From: Nitrospira sp.
GTDB taxonomy: Bacteria; Nitrospirota; Nitrospiria; Nitrospirales; Nitrospiraceae
Length of the DNA: 64,000 nucleotides
Direction: 5' to 3'
Assembly: GCA_029194535.1 (NCBI GenBank)
Contig: JARFXR010000002.1
Location: 186,001 to 250,000, forward strand
In this document: in pieces, positions 20,002 through 32,396 of the stretch
Layout of the letters: each line of letters begins with the position of its first letter
Position numbering within the stretch: the first letter of the stretch is position 1
The notes under the pieces: model-generated
The model's input: the letters and a program-made list of their open reading frames with translations, nothing else
Databases searched by the model: none
Told to the model about the DNA's origin: nothing
Made by a program: the position numbers and the translations under genes

Positions 20002-22083
20002 TTACTCGCCTCGGTATTTCGCGATGATTGCTTCCGCAATCTGCCGCGGCACCTGATCGTATCTATCGAATTCCATGCTGTACGTCGCCCTTCCCTGCGT
20101 GCGAGACCGGAGATCCGTGGCATAACCGAACATCTCCATGAGCGGCACCGAAGCTTCGATGGCCTGGGCGCCGGCGCGAACCTTCATCCCTTGTACCTTG
20201 CCGCGACGGCCGTTCAGGTTGCCGATGACGTCGCCCATGAACTCTTGCGGCACAAGTACTTCCACTTTCATGATCGGCTCAAGGAGCACGGCATCAGCCT
20301 TCTTGCAGGCATCGGAAAAGCCCATGGAACCGGCGATCTTGAACGCCATTTCGTTGGAATCCACCTCGTGATACGACCCATCGATCACGGTCACTTTGAT
20401 ATCCCGCAACGGATAGCCGGCGATCACACCGTTCTCCATCCGTTCTTTCACGCCCTTTTCGATCGCAGGGATATATTCCTTCGGGATCGCACCGCCGACG
20501 ATCTTGTTGACAAACTCCAGTCCTTTACCCGGTTCAGATGGCTCGACCGTGAGCACCACATGGCCATACTGACCTCGACCGCCCGTCTGCTTGATATACT
20601 TGGATTCCGACTCGGCCTTGCGCCTGATCGTTTCCCTGAAGGCCACTTCCGGCTTGCCGACATTCGCTTCAACCTTGAACTCCCGTAACAAGCGATCGAC
20701 GATGATTTCCAGGTGCAACTCGCCCATGCCGGCGATGATGGTCTGGGCCGTCTCTTCGTCGGTACGAACACGGAACGATGGATCTTCTTGCGCCAACTTC
20801 TGAAGCGCGAAGCCCATCTTTTCCTGGTCTTGCTTCGTCTTCGGCTCGATCGCCATCGCAATAACCGGTTCAGGAAACTTCATGACTTCCAGCAATACCG
20901 GCTGCTTCTCGTCGGCCAAGGTGTCGCCGGTCGTCGCGCCCTTGAGTCCCACCGCCGCCACGATGTCCCCCGCATACACGGCGTCGATCTCCTCACGTTT
21001 GTTCGCGTGCATTTTCAGCAGACGCCCGATGCGGTCCTTTGTCCCCTTGGTCACATTGAGCACGGGCGTACCGGTCTTGAGCGTGCCGGAATACACGCGG
21101 AAGTAGGTCAACTGACCGGCGAAGGGATCGGACATGATCTTGAAGGCCAACGCGGCGAACGGCTCGGAATCGGCGGCCTTGCGCTCGACTTCCTTATTCG
21201 TATTCGGATCGATGCCCTTCACGGACGGAATATCGAGCGGCGAGGGTAGAAAATCGACCACGCCGTCGAGCAGCTGCTGCACCCCTTTGTTCTTGAACGC
21301 CGACCCGCAGAGCACCGGAGTGACCTTCATCGCAATGGCACTGGCGCGGACCGCACGGCGAATCTCCTCCTCGGTCAAGGTCTGTCCATTGAGATATTTT
21401 TCTATCACCTGATCGTCGAACTCTGCCACCGCTTCGAGCATCTTCTCCCGATACTCCTTGGCCTTGTCCAACAAGTCGGCAGGGATCTCTTCCACCTTGT
21501 ACTTGGCGCCCAGCGTTTCATCATCATACACATAGGCCTTCATCGTGATCAGATCGATCGAGCCGCGGTACTCCGATTCCTTCCCGATAGGAATCTGGAT
21601 TGGGATGGGATTCGCGCCCAGCCGGTCGATGATGGTCTGCACGCTGAAATAGAAGTCGGCGCCGATCCGATCCATCTTGTTCATGAATGCGATGCGCGGC
21701 ACCTGATACTTGTCGGCTTGCCGCCATACGGTTTCTGACTGCGGCTCGACGCCCTGCACCGAATCGAAGACCGCAACCGCCCCATCCAAGACCCGCAAGG
21801 ACCGTTCGACCTCGATCGTAAAGTCCACGTGTCCGGGTGTATCGATGATATTGATGCGGTGATCCTTCCAGAAACAGGTTGTGGCCGCAGCGGTGATCGT
21901 GATCCCACGCTCACGCTCCTGCTCCATCCAATCCATCGTCGCAGCACCCTCATGCACCTCACCCATCTTGTGGGTCATGCCGGTGTAATAGAGAATCCGC
22001 TCGGTGGTCGTGGTTTTCCCCGCGTCGATATGCGCCATGATCCCGATGTTACGCGTGCGTTCTAATGGTGCTTGCCTAGCCAC
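20002..22083 (-). CDS. fusA: Elongation factor G
   Basis: GTPase that drives ribosomal translocation. 693 aa. G1 AHIDAGKT at residues 17-24, G2 RGITI at 59-63, G3 DTPGH at 81-85 and G4 NKMD at 135-138. Domains II-V follow with the usual length, including [19 protein letters not shown] in domain IV. Unlike the EF-Tu next door, switch I is canonical. The 111-bp spacer before it holds no gene. Confidence 0.98.
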   Translation of the reverse strand: MARQAPLERTRNIGIMAHIDAGKTTTTERILYYTGMTHKMGEVHEGAATMDWMEQERERGITITAAATTCFWKDHRINIIDTPGHVDFTIEVERSLRVLDGAVAVFDSVQGVEPQSETVWRQADKYQVPRIAFMNKMDRIGADFYFSVQTIIDRLGANPIPIQIPIGKESEYRGSIDLITMKAYVYDDETLGAKYKVEEIPADLLDKAKEYREKMLEAVAEFDDQVIEKYLNGQTLTEEEIRRAVRASAIAMKVTPVLCGSAFKNKGVQQLLDGVVDFLPSPLDIPSVKGIDPNTNKEVERKAADSEPFAALAFKIMSDPFAGQLTYFRVYSGTLKTGTPVLNVTKGTKDRIGRLLKMHANKREEIDAVYAGDIVAAVGLKGATTGDTLADEKQPVLLEVMKFPEPVIAMAIEPKTKQDQEKMGFALQKLAQEDPSFRVRTDEETAQTIIAGMGELHLEIIVDRLLREFKVEANVGKPEVAFRETIRRKAESESKYIKQTGGRGQYGHVVLTVEPSEPGKGLEFVNKIVGGAIPKEYIPAIEKGVKERMENGVIAGYPLRDIKVTVIDGSYHEVDSNEMAFKIAGSMGFSDACKKADAVLLEPIMKVEVLVPQEFMGDVIGNLNGRRGKVQGMKVRAGAQAIEASVPLMEMFGYATDLRSRTQGRATYSMEFDRYDQVPRQIAEAIIAKYRGE

Positions 22084-22194
22084 GTTTAACCCCTAAAAAT
22101 ACACGTGCTGCAGATTGAGCCGGTGAAAGCTGCGATTCAGGGGCACCCCGCGTCTGCGGATCGCAGCACGGCCCAACTGCAGCACAGAATGACG

Positions 22195-22665
22195 TTACCA
22201 GCGATAGTGCGCGAAGGCCTTGTTGGCCTCCGCCATGCGATGCACGTCTTCCCGCTTTTTTACCGCGGCCCCTGTATTGTTGGATGCGTCCAGCAGTTCG
22301 GCCGCGAGCTTCTCCCGCATGCTCTTGCCGCCGCGCGTCCGCGCATACTCCGACAACCAACGTAGCGCCAACGACATCCGGCGAGCAGGGCGGATTTCGA
22401 CCGGCACCTGATACGAGGCGCCACCGACCCGTCGAGACTTCACTTCGACGATCGGCTTCACGTTATCGATCGCCGCCTTGAACACCTTGAGGGGATCTCC
22501 GGCCGTCTTTTCCTGGATCACATCGAACGCGCCGTAACAAATCCGTTCCGCCGTGCTCTTCTTGCCGTTCTCCATCAGAATATTGAGAAATTTCCCGACG
22601 ATCTTGTCGCGATATCGAACGTCCGGGAGCGGCTCTCGCTGTCCCAAAAATCTGCTTCGTGGCAT
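22195..22665 (-). CDS. rpsG: 30S ribosomal protein S7
   Basis: Nucleates assembly of the 30S head and lines the E site. 156 aa, the standard length. [18 protein letters not shown] and [22 protein letters not shown] are characteristic. 37 bp after rpsL. In some bacteria S7 represses the str operon; no S7-binding structure was identified here. Confidence 0.98.
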   Translation of the reverse strand: MPRSRFLGQREPLPDVRYRDKIVGKFLNILMENGKKSTAERICYGAFDVIQEKTAGDPLKVFKAAIDNVKPIVEVKSRRVGGASYQVPVEIRPARRMSLALRWLSEYARTRGGKSMREKLAAELLDASNNTGAAVKKREDVHRMAEANKAFAHYRW

Positions 22666-22702
22666 ACGTTCCGTTCTCTCTGCTCAGATTCGGTGGATCA
22701 AA

Positions 22703-23074
22703 TTACTTCGGACGCTTGGCTCCATACTTGGAACGGCCTTGCTTTCGGTCGGCGACGCCGACGGCGTCGAGCGCACCGCGCACGATGTGATAGCGCACGC
22801 CCGGCAAATCCTTCACGCGGCCGCCTCGCACGAGCACGATCGAATGCTCTTGAAGGTTGTGGCCGACTCCGGGAATGTACGTCGTCACTTCCATCCCGTT
22901 CGTCAGTCGAACGCGGGCGACTTTCCGAAGCGCGGAGTTCGGCTTCTTCGGGGTCGACGTGTAGACGCGCAGACACACGCCGCGTTTCTGCGGACAGGCC
23001 TTGAGCGCGGGACTCTTAGTCTTGGCATGGGCCAGCTGCCGGCCCTTTCTCACAAGTTGATTGATCGTCGGCAT
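22703..23074 (-). CDS. rpsL: 30S ribosomal protein S12
   Basis: Decoding-centre protein. 123 aa. [12 protein letters not shown] opens it; [22 protein letters not shown] and [24 protein letters not shown] are the two conserved decoding loops. It is the first gene of the str operon behind a consensus promoter at 23143-23171. A purine-rich GAGAGAGAGCA leads to the ATG. Confidence 0.98.
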   Translation of the reverse strand: MPTINQLVRKGRQLAHAKTKSPALKACPQKRGVCLRVYTSTPKKPNSALRKVARVRLTNGMEVTTYIPGVGHNLQEHSIVLVRGGRVKDLPGVRYHIVRGALDAVGVADRKQGRSKYGAKRPK

Positions 23075-23142
23075 TGCTCTCTCTCTTGATCTGAAACTCT
23101 GGTTTTCCGCTCGACCCCAATCTTCAAGGGCAAAGCCGGAGG

Positions 23143-23171
23143 ATTATAATGATCAACCCTTATGCTGTCAA
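23143..23171 (-). promoter_or_regulatory. Consensus sigma-70 promoter of the rpsL (str) operon
   Basis: On the minus strand TTGACA (23171-23166) and TATAAT (23148-23143) are separated by exactly 17 bp, a perfect match to consensus. It lies 26 bp after the rpoC stop and about 69 bp before the rpsL ATG, giving a leader of roughly 60 nt. It should allow the str-S10-spc-alpha genes to be transcribed independently of rpoBC. Confidence 0.85.
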
Positions 23172-23197
23172 GCCATGGTCGAACCGCACGTCCGGCG

Positions 23198-26100
23198 TCA
23201 CGACCCGGTCGACTCCCCGGAGGCGGCTACCACCCCCTCGCGCGGCAGCGCCGGCGCTTCTCCCGTACCGACGGCCACCGGTTCAGGCTTGGGACTGATC
23301 ACGAATGTATCGCGATACTCCTCAAACCCGCTCCCGGCCGGAATCAATCGTCCGACGATGACGTTTTCCTTCAAGCCCAGTAGATTGTCCTCGCGCCCGT
23401 TGATGGCCGCTTCGGTCAGAACTCTGGTCGTCTCCTGGAAGGACGCGGCGGAAATGAAGCTGTCGGTCGTCAGCGCCGCCTTGGTAATACCCAAAAGTAC
23501 GGGCTTGCCAAGCGCGGGTTTGCCGTCTTTCTTCAGCACCCGATCGTTTTCTTCTTCGAAGACCAGTTTGCTGACCTGGCTTCCGGGAAGGAATTCCGTG
23601 TCCCCCGGATCTTCAATCCTGACCTTGCGCAGCATTTGCCGCACGATGATCTCGATATGTTTGTCATTGATCGACACACCTTGCAGGCGATACACGTCCT
23701 GTACCTCGTCGACCAGATACTTCTGCAATTCATTAGGACCCAACACATCGAGAATGTCGTGCGGATTCGCCGACCCGTCCATCAACGGCTCTCCGGCGCG
23801 CACCCAATCTCCTTCGTGCACATTGACGTGCTTGCCTTTCGGGATGAAGTACTCCTTGGTATCGCCCATCTTGTTGTCGACCAACACCTTGCGCTGGCCC
23901 TTGACGAACCCGCCGTAAGAAATCTCTCCGTCGATCTCGCTGATGACGGCTTGTTCTTTCGGCTTCCGAGCTTCGAAGAGTTCCGCCACGCGGGGAAGAC
24001 CGCCGGTGATGTCCTTCGTTTTCGTGGTCTCGCGCGGAATCTTCGCGAGCACATCGCCCGGATGCACCATGGCGCCCTTCTCCACGAAGATATGTGCGCC
24101 GACGGGCAGCAGATACCGGGCAACCATATTGGCCCCGCCCGACACCTTTGCGGTTTTTCCGCCTTCGTCTTTGATCGACACGCGGGGACGAAGCGTCGCG
24201 CCCGTGTGCTCGATGATGACCTTTCTCGACAGACCGGTCACCTCGTCGAATTCTTCCTTCATCGTCACGCCTTCGACGATGTCGCCGTACGCAACCTTCC
24301 CGCCGACCTCGGTCAGAATCGTCAGCGAGTACGGATCCCATTCCACCAGCTTTTGGGCCAGGGCGATGCGATCGCCGTCCTTGATTTTGATCTTGGCGCC
24401 GTAGACGACCGGGTATTTCTCGCGTTCCCGACCGTTCTCATCGACGATCGCGATCTTCGCATTCCGGTTCATCACGACCCATTCGCCATCCTTGTTGCGG
24501 ACGGCGATGCCGGCGTTGTGCACATCGGCGTTCTTCTTGGCGTCAAAACTCATGAACTTCATGTAGCCGGCATGCTTCGCTTCGAGCACCGTTTGCTCCA
24601 CCACCTTGCTGGCGGTACCGCCGATATGGAACGTACGCATCGTCAGCTGGGTCCCCGGCTCTCCGATGGACTGCGCCGCGATCACGCCGACCGGTTCGCC
24701 CTTTTCGACTAAACGGCCACGCGCCAGATCTCGCCCATAACAGGCGCGGCAGACGCCGCGACGTGACTGGCAGGTCAGGACGGACCGGATCTTCACCCGG
24801 TCGACGGCCGCTTCCACGACGTCCTTCGTTCGATCTTCGGTGATCTCTTCGTTGAACGACACGATGATCTCGCCGGTCACGGGATCGCGGATATCCTCGG
24901 CCGCCAGGCGTCCCAAGATACGTTCTTCGATCGGCTGGATGATTTCGCCGCCTTCGACCAGCGCGCTCACGAAGATCCCGTCGGTTGTGCCGCAATCGAT
25001 TTCACTGATGATGACGTCCTGCGCGATATCGACGAGACGTCGAGTGAGATACCCGGAGTTTGCGGTCTTCAACGCCGTATCCGCCAAGCCCTTACGCGCG
25101 CCGTGCGTCGAGATGAAGTACTGCAGCACCGTCAGGCCTTCGCGGAAATTCGCCGTGATCGGCGTCTCAATGATTTCTCCGGACGGCTTCGCCATCAATC
25201 CGCGCATACCGCCCAACTGACGGATCTGCTGCGAACTGCCTCGGGCTCCCGAGTCGGCCATCATGAAGATCGGGTTGAAGGCCTCCTGTTTGGCCGCGTC
25301 GCCACCGGCACCCAGCTCCTTCATCATTTCACCCGCCACCTGCTCGGTGACATGGGCCCAAATGTCGATAACCTTGTTGTAGCGTTCACCGTTCGTGATC
25401 AAGCCTTCGGCATACTGCCGCTCGATCTCGTTGACTTCGCGCTGCGCTTTTCCGATCAACTCTTCCTTCTTGCTGGGAATATGCATGTTGTCGATGCAGA
25501 TCGACACGCCGGCCCGGGTGGCATACTGGAACCCTGTGTCCTTGATTTTGTCCAGAAACGTCACGGTCTCGCGGTGCCCGGACTGTCGGTAGACGGAATC
25601 GATCAGCTTGGTCACCTCTTTCTTCGTCATCAGCTTGTTGGCATAGGAGAAGGGCATGCTGGCAGGCAACACCTCGGACAGGATCACGCGGCCGACCGTT
25701 GTTTGCACCAGGTTGCCTTCGATGCGCACCTTGACCCGCGCATGCTCTTCCACTTCACGCGCATCGAAGGCGATGCGCACTTCCTCTGGCGAGCCGAAGA
25801 CTTTTCCCTCACCTTTCGCACCGACCCGCTCCTTCGTCAGCCAATAGCACCCCAGCACCATGTCCTGCGACGGTACGGCGATCGGCTTGCCGTTGGCGGG
25901 CGAGAGAATGTTGTTGATGGACATCATCAGCACGCGCGCTTCCACTTGGGCTTCGACGGACAACGGCACATGGACGGCCATCTGGTCGCCGTCGAAGTCC
26001 GCATTGAACGCGGCGCAGACGAGCGGATGCAGCCGGATCGCTTTCCCTTCGACCAGGACCGGATCGAAGGCTTGGATGCCCAGTCGATGGAGCGTCGGCG

Positions 26101-27379
26101 CTCGATTCAAGAGCACCGGATGCTCTCTGATGACCTCATCGAGCACGTCCCACACTTCAGGCCGCTCCTTTTCGACCAGACGCTTGGCACTCTTGATGGT
26201 CGTGGCAGCGCCCCGCTCTTCCAGCTTGTGAAAGATAAACGGCTTGAAGAGCTCTAGAGCCATTTTCTTCGGGAGACCGCACTGATGCAGCCGCAGTTCC
26301 GGACCGACAACGATGACCGTCCGGCCTGAATAGTCCACACGCTTACCGAGCAGATTCTGCCGGAAACGTCCTTGCTTGCCCTTCAGCATGTCGCTCAGCG
26401 ACTTGAGCGGGCGCTTATTGGGCCCGCGGATCGCACGGCCTCGACGGCCGTTATCGAACAAGGCATCCACCGCCTCCTGCAGCATACGCATTTCGTTGCG
26501 GATGATGACCCCGGGCGCCTTCAACTCCATCAATCGCTTCAGCCGATTGTTCCGGTTGATCACGCGGCGATAGAGATCGTTCAGATCCGACGTAGCAAAA
26601 CGTCCGCCGTCCAGCGGCACCAGCGGGCGCAACTCGGGGGGCAGCACGGGGATCACGTCCATGATCATCCACTCGGGCTTATTCCCTGACTTGCGGAACG
26701 CCTCGATAACCTTGAGCTGTTTCGCGTGCTTCTTTTTCAGCGCCGCCGACGTGGATGTTTTGGACTTCGCCTTGATTTCATCCCACTTGGCATTGATGTC
26801 GATCTTCCGCAACAAGTCGCGAATCGCCTCGGCGCCGATGCCGACCTTATAGGAATTGGACGCGAATTCCGACTGCAACTGTCGGAGCTTCTCTTCCGTC
26901 ACGAGCTCTTTCTCCGCCAAGTCCGTCTGGCCAGGATCGACACAGACGTAACTTTCGAAGTAGAGAATCTTTTCCAGTTGCTTGAGGCTCATGTCCAGCA
27001 GCGTGCCGATGCGGCTGGGCACGCCTTTCAAGAACCAAATGTGCGCCACCGGTGCCGCCAGCTCGATGTGGCCCATGCGTTCCCGACGCACCTTGCTCTG
27101 AATCACTTCGACTCCGCACTTGTCGCAGACGATGCCCCGGTGCTTCATGCGTTTGTACTTGCCGCAATTGCACTCCCAATCCTTGATCGGGCCGAAAATC
27201 TTCGCGCAGAACAAGCCGTCTTTCTCCGGTTTGAACGACCGGTAATTGATCGTCTCGGGCTTCTTCACTTCGCCGTACGACCAGGACCGGATCTTTTCGG
27301 GCGAGGCGATGCGGATCCGCATCGAGTCGAACGACACCGCGTCCCTCGGCTTCTCAAATAATGTGTATACGCCTTCCAA
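23198..27379 (-). CDS. rpoC: DNA-directed RNA polymerase subunit beta'
   Basis: Catalytic subunit holding the active-site magnesium. The TTG at 27379 was chosen: GGAGG lies 8 bases upstream and translation then begins [21 protein letters not shown], the family N-terminus; the open frame upstream overlaps rpoB and is non-family. 1393 aa. Zinc site 1 is C70, C72, C85 and C88; the catalytic NADFDGDQ is at 459-466; zinc site 2 includes C870, C877 and C880. No large lineage-specific insertion was noticed. Confidence 0.97.
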   Translation of the reverse strand: MEGVYTLFEKPRDAVSFDSMRIRIASPEKIRSWSYGEVKKPETINYRSFKPEKDGLFCAKIFGPIKDWECNCGKYKRMKHRGIVCDKCGVEVIQSKVRRERMGHIELAAPVAHIWFLKGVPSRIGTLLDMSLKQLEKILYFESYVCVDPGQTDLAEKELVTEEKLRQLQSEFASNSYKVGIGAEAIRDLLRKIDINAKWDEIKAKSKTSTSAALKKKHAKQLKVIEAFRKSGNKPEWMIMDVIPVLPPELRPLVPLDGGRFATSDLNDLYRRVINRNNRLKRLMELKAPGVIIRNEMRMLQEAVDALFDNGRRGRAIRGPNKRPLKSLSDMLKGKQGRFRQNLLGKRVDYSGRTVIVVGPELRLHQCGLPKKMALELFKPFIFHKLEERGAATTIKSAKRLVEKERPEVWDVLDEVIREHPVLLNRAPTLHRLGIQAFDPVLVEGKAIRLHPLVCAAFNADFDGDQMAVHVPLSVEAQVEARVLMMSINNILSPANGKPIAVPSQDMVLGCYWLTKERVGAKGEGKVFGSPEEVRIAFDAREVEEHARVKVRIEGNLVQTTVGRVILSEVLPASMPFSYANKLMTKKEVTKLIDSVYRQSGHRETVTFLDKIKDTGFQYATRAGVSICIDNMHIPSKKEELIGKAQREVNEIERQYAEGLITNGERYNKVIDIWAHVTEQVAGEMMKELGAGGDAAKQEAFNPIFMMADSGARGSSQQIRQLGGMRGLMAKPSGEIIETPITANFREGLTVLQYFISTHGARKGLADTALKTANSGYLTRRLVDIAQDVIISEIDCGTTDGIFVSALVEGGEIIQPIEERILGRLAAEDIRDPVTGEIIVSFNEEITEDRTKDVVEAAVDRVKIRSVLTCQSRRGVCRACYGRDLARGRLVEKGEPVGVIAAQSIGEPGTQLTMRTFHIGGTASKVVEQTVLEAKHAGYMKFMSFDAKKNADVHNAGIAVRNKDGEWVVMNRNAKIAIVDENGREREKYPVVYGAKIKIKDGDRIALAQKLVEWDPYSLTILTEVGGKVAYGDIVEGVTMKEEFDEVTGLSRKVIIEHTGATLRPRVSIKDEGGKTAKVSGGANMVARYLLPVGAHIFVEKGAMVHPGDVLAKIPRETTKTKDITGGLPRVAELFEARKPKEQAVISEIDGEISYGGFVKGQRKVLVDNKMGDTKEYFIPKGKHVNVHEGDWVRAGEPLMDGSANPHDILDVLGPNELQKYLVDEVQDVYRLQGVSINDKHIEIIVRQMLRKVRIEDPGDTEFLPGSQVSKLVFEEENDRVLKKDGKPALGKPVLLGITKAALTTDSFISAASFQETTRVLTEAAINGREDNLLGLKENVIVGRLIPAGSGFEEYRDTFVISPKPEPVAVGTGEAPALPREGVVAASGESTGS

Positions 27380-27425
27380 GGTAGTGACCTCCTCTGATGC
27401 CGGGACGTGCCCGGCACACAAGTGG

Positions 27426-30400
27426 TTAGTCTTGAGTCTTGACCAACTCGACGTCCAGCCCGAGGCTTTGCAGCTCCTTGACCAGCACGTTGAACGACTC
27501 GGGCAAGCCCGGCTCCAGGAACGGCTCCCCTTTGACGACTGCTTCATACATCCGAGACCTGCCCGGTACGTCATCGGACTTGACGGTCAGGAACTCCTGC
27601 AGCGTGGAGGCCGCTCCATAGGCCTGCAGCGCCCACACCTCCATCTCGCCCAGCCGCTGTCCGCCGAACTGAGCCTTGCCGCCCAACGGCTGCTGTGTCA
27701 CGAGCGAGTAGGGTCCGATCGACCGTGCGTGAATCTTGTCGTCGACCAGATGGTGCAGCTTCAATACATACATGTAGCCCACCGTGACCGGACTGCCGAA
27801 GGGCTCGCCGCTCCGACCGTCCATGAGGACAGTCTGTCCGCTCGACGGCAGCTTGGCCTTCTTCAGTAGGTCTTTGATTTCCTTCTCCGACGCACCGTCG
27901 AATACGGGGCTCGCCACCTTGATGCCCAAAGCCTTCGCGGCCCAGCCCAGGTGAGTCTCCAAGATCTGGCCCACATTCATACGAGAAGGCACACCGAGCG
28001 GATTCAAGACGATTTCCACCGGCGTCCCGTCCGGCAAATAGGGCATGTCCTCTTCGGGCAACACACGTGACACGACGCCTTTGTTGCCGTGCCGGCCGGC
28101 CATCTTGTCGCCGACTTGTATCTTGCGCTTCATCGAAATGTAGACCTTGACGAGCTTGATGACGCCCGGCGGCAACTCGTCGCCCCGTTTGAGGCGCCCG
28201 ACCTTCTCGTCGTACAGCGTCTGCAGAATCTCGATCTGCTCTTTGGCTCGGCGCTCAACGTCCTCGAGTTCTTTTTGCTCATCCGGGTCGCTCAGGATGA
28301 TGTACCGAACCGTGTCGTCGGGCAGCCGCTTGAGGATCTCCGCGGTCAGCTTGCCTTTTTTCTTCAAGATGACGTCGCCGCTCTCGGGATCCATCAGATC
28401 GCGGCCGACCACTTTACCCAACAGCAGCTTCCTGACTTTCTTGGTCTTTTCCTCGTCGATGATGCGCAGCTCCTCGTGATGATCACGCTGGAGCTTCATC
28501 GCATCTTCGCTCTCGATGCTCTTGGAACGCTCGTCTTTGTCGAGCCCTTTGCGTGAAAAAATCTTCACGTCGACGATGATGCCTTCTACACCCGGGGGCA
28601 CGGTCAACGACGTGTCCTTCACATCTCCGGCCTTCTCGCCAAAGATGGCGCGGAGGAGCTTCTCTTCCGGAGTCAGCTGCGTCTCGCCTTTCGGCGTTAC
28701 CTTGCCGACCAGAATGTCGCCGGGCTTCACTTCCGCGCCGATTCGGATGATGCCGCTCTCGTCGAGATTGCGCAGCGCCTCTTCGCCGACGTTCGGGATG
28801 TCGCGCGTGATATCTTCCTTCCCCAGCTTGGTGTCGCGAGCCTCTACTTCGAACTCCTCGATGTGAATGGAGGTGAACGCATCCTCACGCACCAGCTTCT
28901 CACTCAGTAGAATGGCGTCCTCGAAGTTGTAACCGCCCCAGGGCATGAATGCGACCAGCACGTTCTTGCCGAGCGCCAACTCCCCCTGGTCGATGGCTGG
29001 ACCGTCGGCCAACACTTGGCCCTTGTTCACAGGCTGCCCGATCCGCACCACCGGTGTCTGGGTGATGCAGGTATTTTGATTCGACCGCTGGAACTTGATC
29101 ATATCGTAGACGTCAAGCCCTGAATCGTTTCGCTTCCGGCCCTCTTTGGCATCGGCGCGCACAACGACTCGGGTGGCATCGACGCTTTCGACGACACCGG
29201 ACCGTCTGGATTGCACCACGTAGCCTGAATCCCGCGCCACCACCGCTTCCATGCCGGTCCCCACCAACGGGGCTTCCGCCTTCAACAACGGCACCGCTTG
29301 GCGCTGCATATTGGAACCCATCAACGCGCGATTCGCGTCATCATGCTCCAGGAACGGCACGAGCGCGGTCGCCACGCTGACCACCTGCTTGGGCGAGACG
29401 TCCATATATTCGACCTTGTCTGGAGTCGCCGTCACAAAATCGCCGGCGGACCGGGCGGATACCGTTTCGGAAACCAACCGCCCCCCCCCGTCCACCTTCG
29501 AATTGGCCTGCGCAATGACGTATTTGTCGCCCTCGATGGCGGACAGAAACTCGATCTGATCGGTGACGCGCCCCTTTTCGACTCTCCGATACGGAGCTTC
29601 GATAAACCCGAACTTATTGATCCGGGCATAGGTAGCCAACGACGTGATCAAGCCGATGTTCGGCCCTTCCGGCGTTTCGATCGGACAAATACGGCTGTAG
29701 TGCGACGGGTGCACGTCACGGACTTCGAAGCCCGCCCGCTCCCTCGTCAAGCCGCCGGGACCCAGCGCCGATAAACGCCGCTTGTGGGTGATCTCCGCCA
29801 ACGGATTCGTCTGGTCCATAAACTGCGACAGCTGGCTGCTGCTGAAAAATTCCTTGACCGCAGCCACAACCGGCTTGGCGTTGATCAAGTCATGAGGCAG
29901 CACGGTCTCCATGTCCAGGAGGTTCATGCGCTCCTTGATGCTGCGCTCCATGCGGACCAATCCGAGCCTGAACTGATTTTCCAGCAATTCGCCGACCGAC
30001 CGAACCCGCCGATTGCCCAAATGGTCGATATCGTCGATCTCGCCCTTGCCCATCTTGAGATTGACCAGATAGCGGATGACCTCCACGATGTCTTGCGCCG
30101 TCAGCGTGCGCTGCTCCAGCGGCAGATCGAGCCCCAGCTTCTTGTTGAGCTTCAATCGGCCGACCGGCGAGAGGTCGTACCGTTTCGAGTTGAGGAACAA
30201 ATTGTCGAATAGGGCGCGGGCTGTCTCGACGGACGGAGTCTCTCCGGGACGGAGCCGGCGATAGATTTCGACCATCGCCTCCTCCTTGGAACCTGTGCGC
30301 TCCATTTCCAACGTATCGAGAATGACGGGAGTCGTGGTGGCCGTGTCGAAATAGATGACCTTGAACTCCTCGATCTCGGTCTCCAGGATCCGCTCGACGA

Positions 30401-31382
30401 CTTCGGCGGTCAGCCGTTGATTCTTCTCCGCAAGCTTGTTCCTTTTGCTGTCCACCAGCTCCGTAAGCACCGCGCGGCCCACCAGTTCAGAAGGCGAGAG
30501 CGGGATTTCTTTCACACCGGCGGCCTTGAGCTTGGCAATCACCCCCTTGGTCAACTTCGTGCCTTCCCGGACCAGCGGTTCCTTTCCGCTCTTGTCGGAC
30601 AACTCCACTGAACAGCGAAGCCCCTGATGGATCTCGGGATCCAGCTTCCGCATCAGCTTGCCCTTCACCACCCGGATCTCTTCCACGGGATAGTACATTT
30701 TCAGCAGATCGTCGCCGGAGTAGCCGAACGCCTTCAGAAGAATGGTGGCCGGCATCTTGCGGCGACGATCGATACGCACGTAGAGGATGTCGCGCGCGTC
30801 AAACTCGAAGTCGAGCCATGAACCCCGATAGGGAATGATCCGCGCCGAGTAGAGCACCTTCCCGCTGGCGTGAGTCCGGCCCTTGTCGTGGGTAAACGAG
30901 GCGCCCGGCGACCTGTGCAACTGGCTGACGACGACCCGCTCGGTCCCGTTGACGATGAACGTGCCCCGCTCCGTCATGAGCGGAAGCTCGCCCACGTAGA
31001 CCTCCTGCTCGCGCACATCCAGCACCTTCTTCTTGGGTCCCTTGTCTTCCTTGTCGAAGACCACGAGTCGCACGCGCAGCTTCAGCGGCACGGCGAAGGT
31101 CATACCCTGCTCCAGGCACTCCCGTTCGTCATACTTGGGTATTCCGAGCGTGTAACTGGTGAACTCCAGGACGGCCGTGTTGTTGTAATCCGGGATCGGA
31201 AACACGCTGGCCAGGGCGGCCTGGAGCCCATGATCTTTTCGCCGTTCAGCCTCCGCTTCGAATTGCAGAAACTCCTCGTAGGATCGCTTCTGAATCTCGA
31301 TGAGATCCGGAATGTCGATGCTCGTACGGATGCGGGAAAAGTCTTTCCGCTCGACGAACTCTTGTAGAGTCGTTTCGGACAT
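27426..31382 (-). CDS. rpoB: DNA-directed RNA polymerase subunit beta
   Basis: Forms the catalytic cleft with beta'. The ATG at 31382 gives [19 protein letters not shown] and has GGAGG 8 bases upstream; an open frame to 31439 reads through the palindrome and is rejected. 1318 aa. The [25 protein letters not shown] fork/rifampicin-pocket region, [11 protein letters not shown] and the C-terminal [24 protein letters not shown] are all conserved. rpoC follows after 46 bp. Confidence 0.97.
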   Translation of the reverse strand: MSETTLQEFVERKDFSRIRTSIDIPDLIEIQKRSYEEFLQFEAEAERRKDHGLQAALASVFPIPDYNNTAVLEFTSYTLGIPKYDERECLEQGMTFAVPLKLRVRLVVFDKEDKGPKKKVLDVREQEVYVGELPLMTERGTFIVNGTERVVVSQLHRSPGASFTHDKGRTHASGKVLYSARIIPYRGSWLDFEFDARDILYVRIDRRRKMPATILLKAFGYSGDDLLKMYYPVEEIRVVKGKLMRKLDPEIHQGLRCSVELSDKSGKEPLVREGTKLTKGVIAKLKAAGVKEIPLSPSELVGRAVLTELVDSKRNKLAEKNQRLTAEVVERILETEIEEFKVIYFDTATTTPVILDTLEMERTGSKEEAMVEIYRRLRPGETPSVETARALFDNLFLNSKRYDLSPVGRLKLNKKLGLDLPLEQRTLTAQDIVEVIRYLVNLKMGKGEIDDIDHLGNRRVRSVGELLENQFRLGLVRMERSIKERMNLLDMETVLPHDLINAKPVVAAVKEFFSSSQLSQFMDQTNPLAEITHKRRLSALGPGGLTRERAGFEVRDVHPSHYSRICPIETPEGPNIGLITSLATYARINKFGFIEAPYRRVEKGRVTDQIEFLSAIEGDKYVIAQANSKVDGGGRLVSETVSARSAGDFVTATPDKVEYMDVSPKQVVSVATALVPFLEHDDANRALMGSNMQRQAVPLLKAEAPLVGTGMEAVVARDSGYVVQSRRSGVVESVDATRVVVRADAKEGRKRNDSGLDVYDMIKFQRSNQNTCITQTPVVRIGQPVNKGQVLADGPAIDQGELALGKNVLVAFMPWGGYNFEDAILLSEKLVREDAFTSIHIEEFEVEARDTKLGKEDITRDIPNVGEEALRNLDESGIIRIGAEVKPGDILVGKVTPKGETQLTPEEKLLRAIFGEKAGDVKDTSLTVPPGVEGIIVDVKIFSRKGLDKDERSKSIESEDAMKLQRDHHEELRIIDEEKTKKVRKLLLGKVVGRDLMDPESGDVILKKKGKLTAEILKRLPDDTVRYIILSDPDEQKELEDVERRAKEQIEILQTLYDEKVGRLKRGDELPPGVIKLVKVYISMKRKIQVGDKMAGRHGNKGVVSRVLPEEDMPYLPDGTPVEIVLNPLGVPSRMNVGQILETHLGWAAKALGIKVASPVFDGASEKEIKDLLKKAKLPSSGQTVLMDGRSGEPFGSPVTVGYMYVLKLHHLVDDKIHARSIGPYSLVTQQPLGGKAQFGGQRLGEMEVWALQAYGAASTLQEFLTVKSDDVPGRSRMYEAVVKGEPFLEPGLPESFNVLVKELQSLGLDVELVKTQD

Positions 31383-31412
31383 TCGCCAGTCCTCCACTAC
31401 AATGGTTGGGCT

Positions 31413-31438
31413 TGGGTACCCGCACATGCGGGTACCCA
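31413..31438. repeat. Perfect 11-bp palindrome between rplL and rpoB
   Basis: TGGGTACCCGC and GCGGGTACCCA form a perfect stem around a four-base loop. It begins 23 bp after the rplL stop and ends 31 bp before the rpoB ATG. No T-tract follows, so it is not a classic terminator. It could be an RNase-processing site or attenuator of the kind known between rplL and rpoB in E. coli, or a small mobile palindrome. Confidence 0.75.
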
Positions 31439-31460
31439 CAGATGCTGATCGAACGACAGG

Positions 31461-31862
31461 CTACTTGATCTCGACCTTCGCGCCGCCCTCTTCCAGTTTC
31501 TTCTTCATCGTGTCGGCTTCCTCCTTCGCCACGCCGTTCTTGACCGGCTTGGGAGCCCCTTCCACGAGATCCTTGGCTTCCTTGAGTCCCAGGCTGGTGA
31601 GCTCGCGCACGACCTTGATGATCTGAATCTTCTTATCCGCCGGCGCGGAGACCAAAATGACGTCGAACGCCGTCTTTTCTTCCGCGGGAGCGGCAACCGC
31701 GCCGCCAGCGGCTGGGGCCGCTGCCGCGGCGACCGGAGCCGCGGCGGTAACGCCGAAGCGGTTCTCGAGCCCTTTCACCAATTCAGCCAGATCGAGCACG
31801 CTCATACTCTCGATGGCCTTGATCAACTCCTCCTGCGACAACTTTCCCTCTGTAGCTGGCAT
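31461..31862 (-). CDS. rplL: 50S ribosomal protein L7/L12 (internal start within the fused L10-L12 frame)
   Basis: Stalk protein that recruits translation factors; several copies bind each L10. 133 aa from ATG 31862. The N-terminal dimerisation domain ([27 protein letters not shown]) is followed by an Ala/Pro hinge and the C-terminal domain with [27 protein letters not shown] and [32 protein letters not shown] lies just before the ATG, a strong ribosome-binding site, so free L12 is presumably made in excess even though the frame is open through rplJ upstream. Confidence 0.95.
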   Translation of the reverse strand: MPATEGKLSQEELIKAIESMSVLDLAELVKGLENRFGVTAAAPVAAAAAPAAGGAVAAPAEEKTAFDVILVSAPADKKIQIIKVVRELTSLGLKEAKDLVEGAPKPVKNGVAKEEADTMKKKLEEGGAKVEIK

Positions 31863-32396
31863 GTCTCCCTCTCCTTTCCGTTTATCCTGAATGGCGGCAA
31901 TGACTCTCACAAACTTGGACAGCACTGCGTTGAGCGTATAGACGACGCCACGGATCGGCCCCTGCATGGCCGACAGCAGCATCGCGATCAATACTTCCTT
32001 TTTCGGAAGCTTTGCAACGGCCGCCAATTCGGCAGCCTGAACGACTTTCCCATCGAGTACGCCGAGCGTGATACGGATTTTCTCTTCACGCTTCTCGGCC
32101 GCGATGAAATCCCGGAGGATCTTGGTTGGGAGCACCGGATCGTCGTAGCCGATCACCATGCCCGTCGGCCCTTTCAAATGGGTCTTCAACTCCGACAGGG
32201 AAGTCCCTTCGGAAGCCCGCGCCGCCAACGTGTTCTTAACGATCTTGTATTCCGCCTTGGCGCCGCGCAGCTGTTTCCGAAGCTCGGTCACCTGGTTGAC
32301 TGGGAGCCCGCTGCACTCGGTCAGAATGGCCAACCGCGCCCGGCCGAACTTTTCCGTCAACTCCGCCACTGCTGTGGCCTTCTCTTCCTTCTTCAT
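31461..32396 (-). CDS. rplJ: 50S ribosomal protein L10 reading in frame into L7/L12 (no rplJ stop codon)
   Basis: L10 anchors the L12 stalk on 23S rRNA. ATG 32396 has GGGGGAG about 5 bases upstream and starts [18 protein letters not shown]. The L10 body (about 178 residues) contains [27 protein letters not shown] and ends with the L12-binding helix [16 protein letters not shown]. There is no stop codon: the next codon is the rplL ATG, and the frame continues to the L12 stop, giving a possible 311-aa fusion. A TAA in another frame overlaps the AAACGG codons just before the junction, so a one-base indel, natural or from assembly, could explain it. TTG 32423 would add nine residues and is unlikely. 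Confidence 0.88.
   Translation of the reverse strand: MKKEEKATAVAELTEKFGRARLAILTECSGLPVNQVTELRKQLRGAKAEYKIVKNTLAARASEGTSLSELKTHLKGPTGMVIGYDDPVLPTKILRDFIAAEKREEKIRITLGVLDGKVVQAAELAAVAKLPKKEVLIAMLLSAMQGPIRGVVYTLNAVLSKFVRVIAAIQDKRKGEGDMPATEGKLSQEELIKAIESMSVLDLAELVKGLENRFGVTAAAPVAAAAAPAAGGAVAAPAEEKTAFDVILVSAPADKKIQIIKVVRELTSLGLKEAKDLVEGAPKPVKNGVAKEEADTMKKKLEEGGAKVEIK

Noticed and set aside
23636-26257. Long plus-strand open frames opposite rpoC (358 and 384 aa)
   Set aside because: Antisense to an essential, highly conserved gene, with no ribosome-binding site and shadow-like composition.
27426-31439. rpoB starting at 31439
   Set aside because: Would translate the palindrome; ATG 31382 has a proper ribosome-binding site and family N-terminus.
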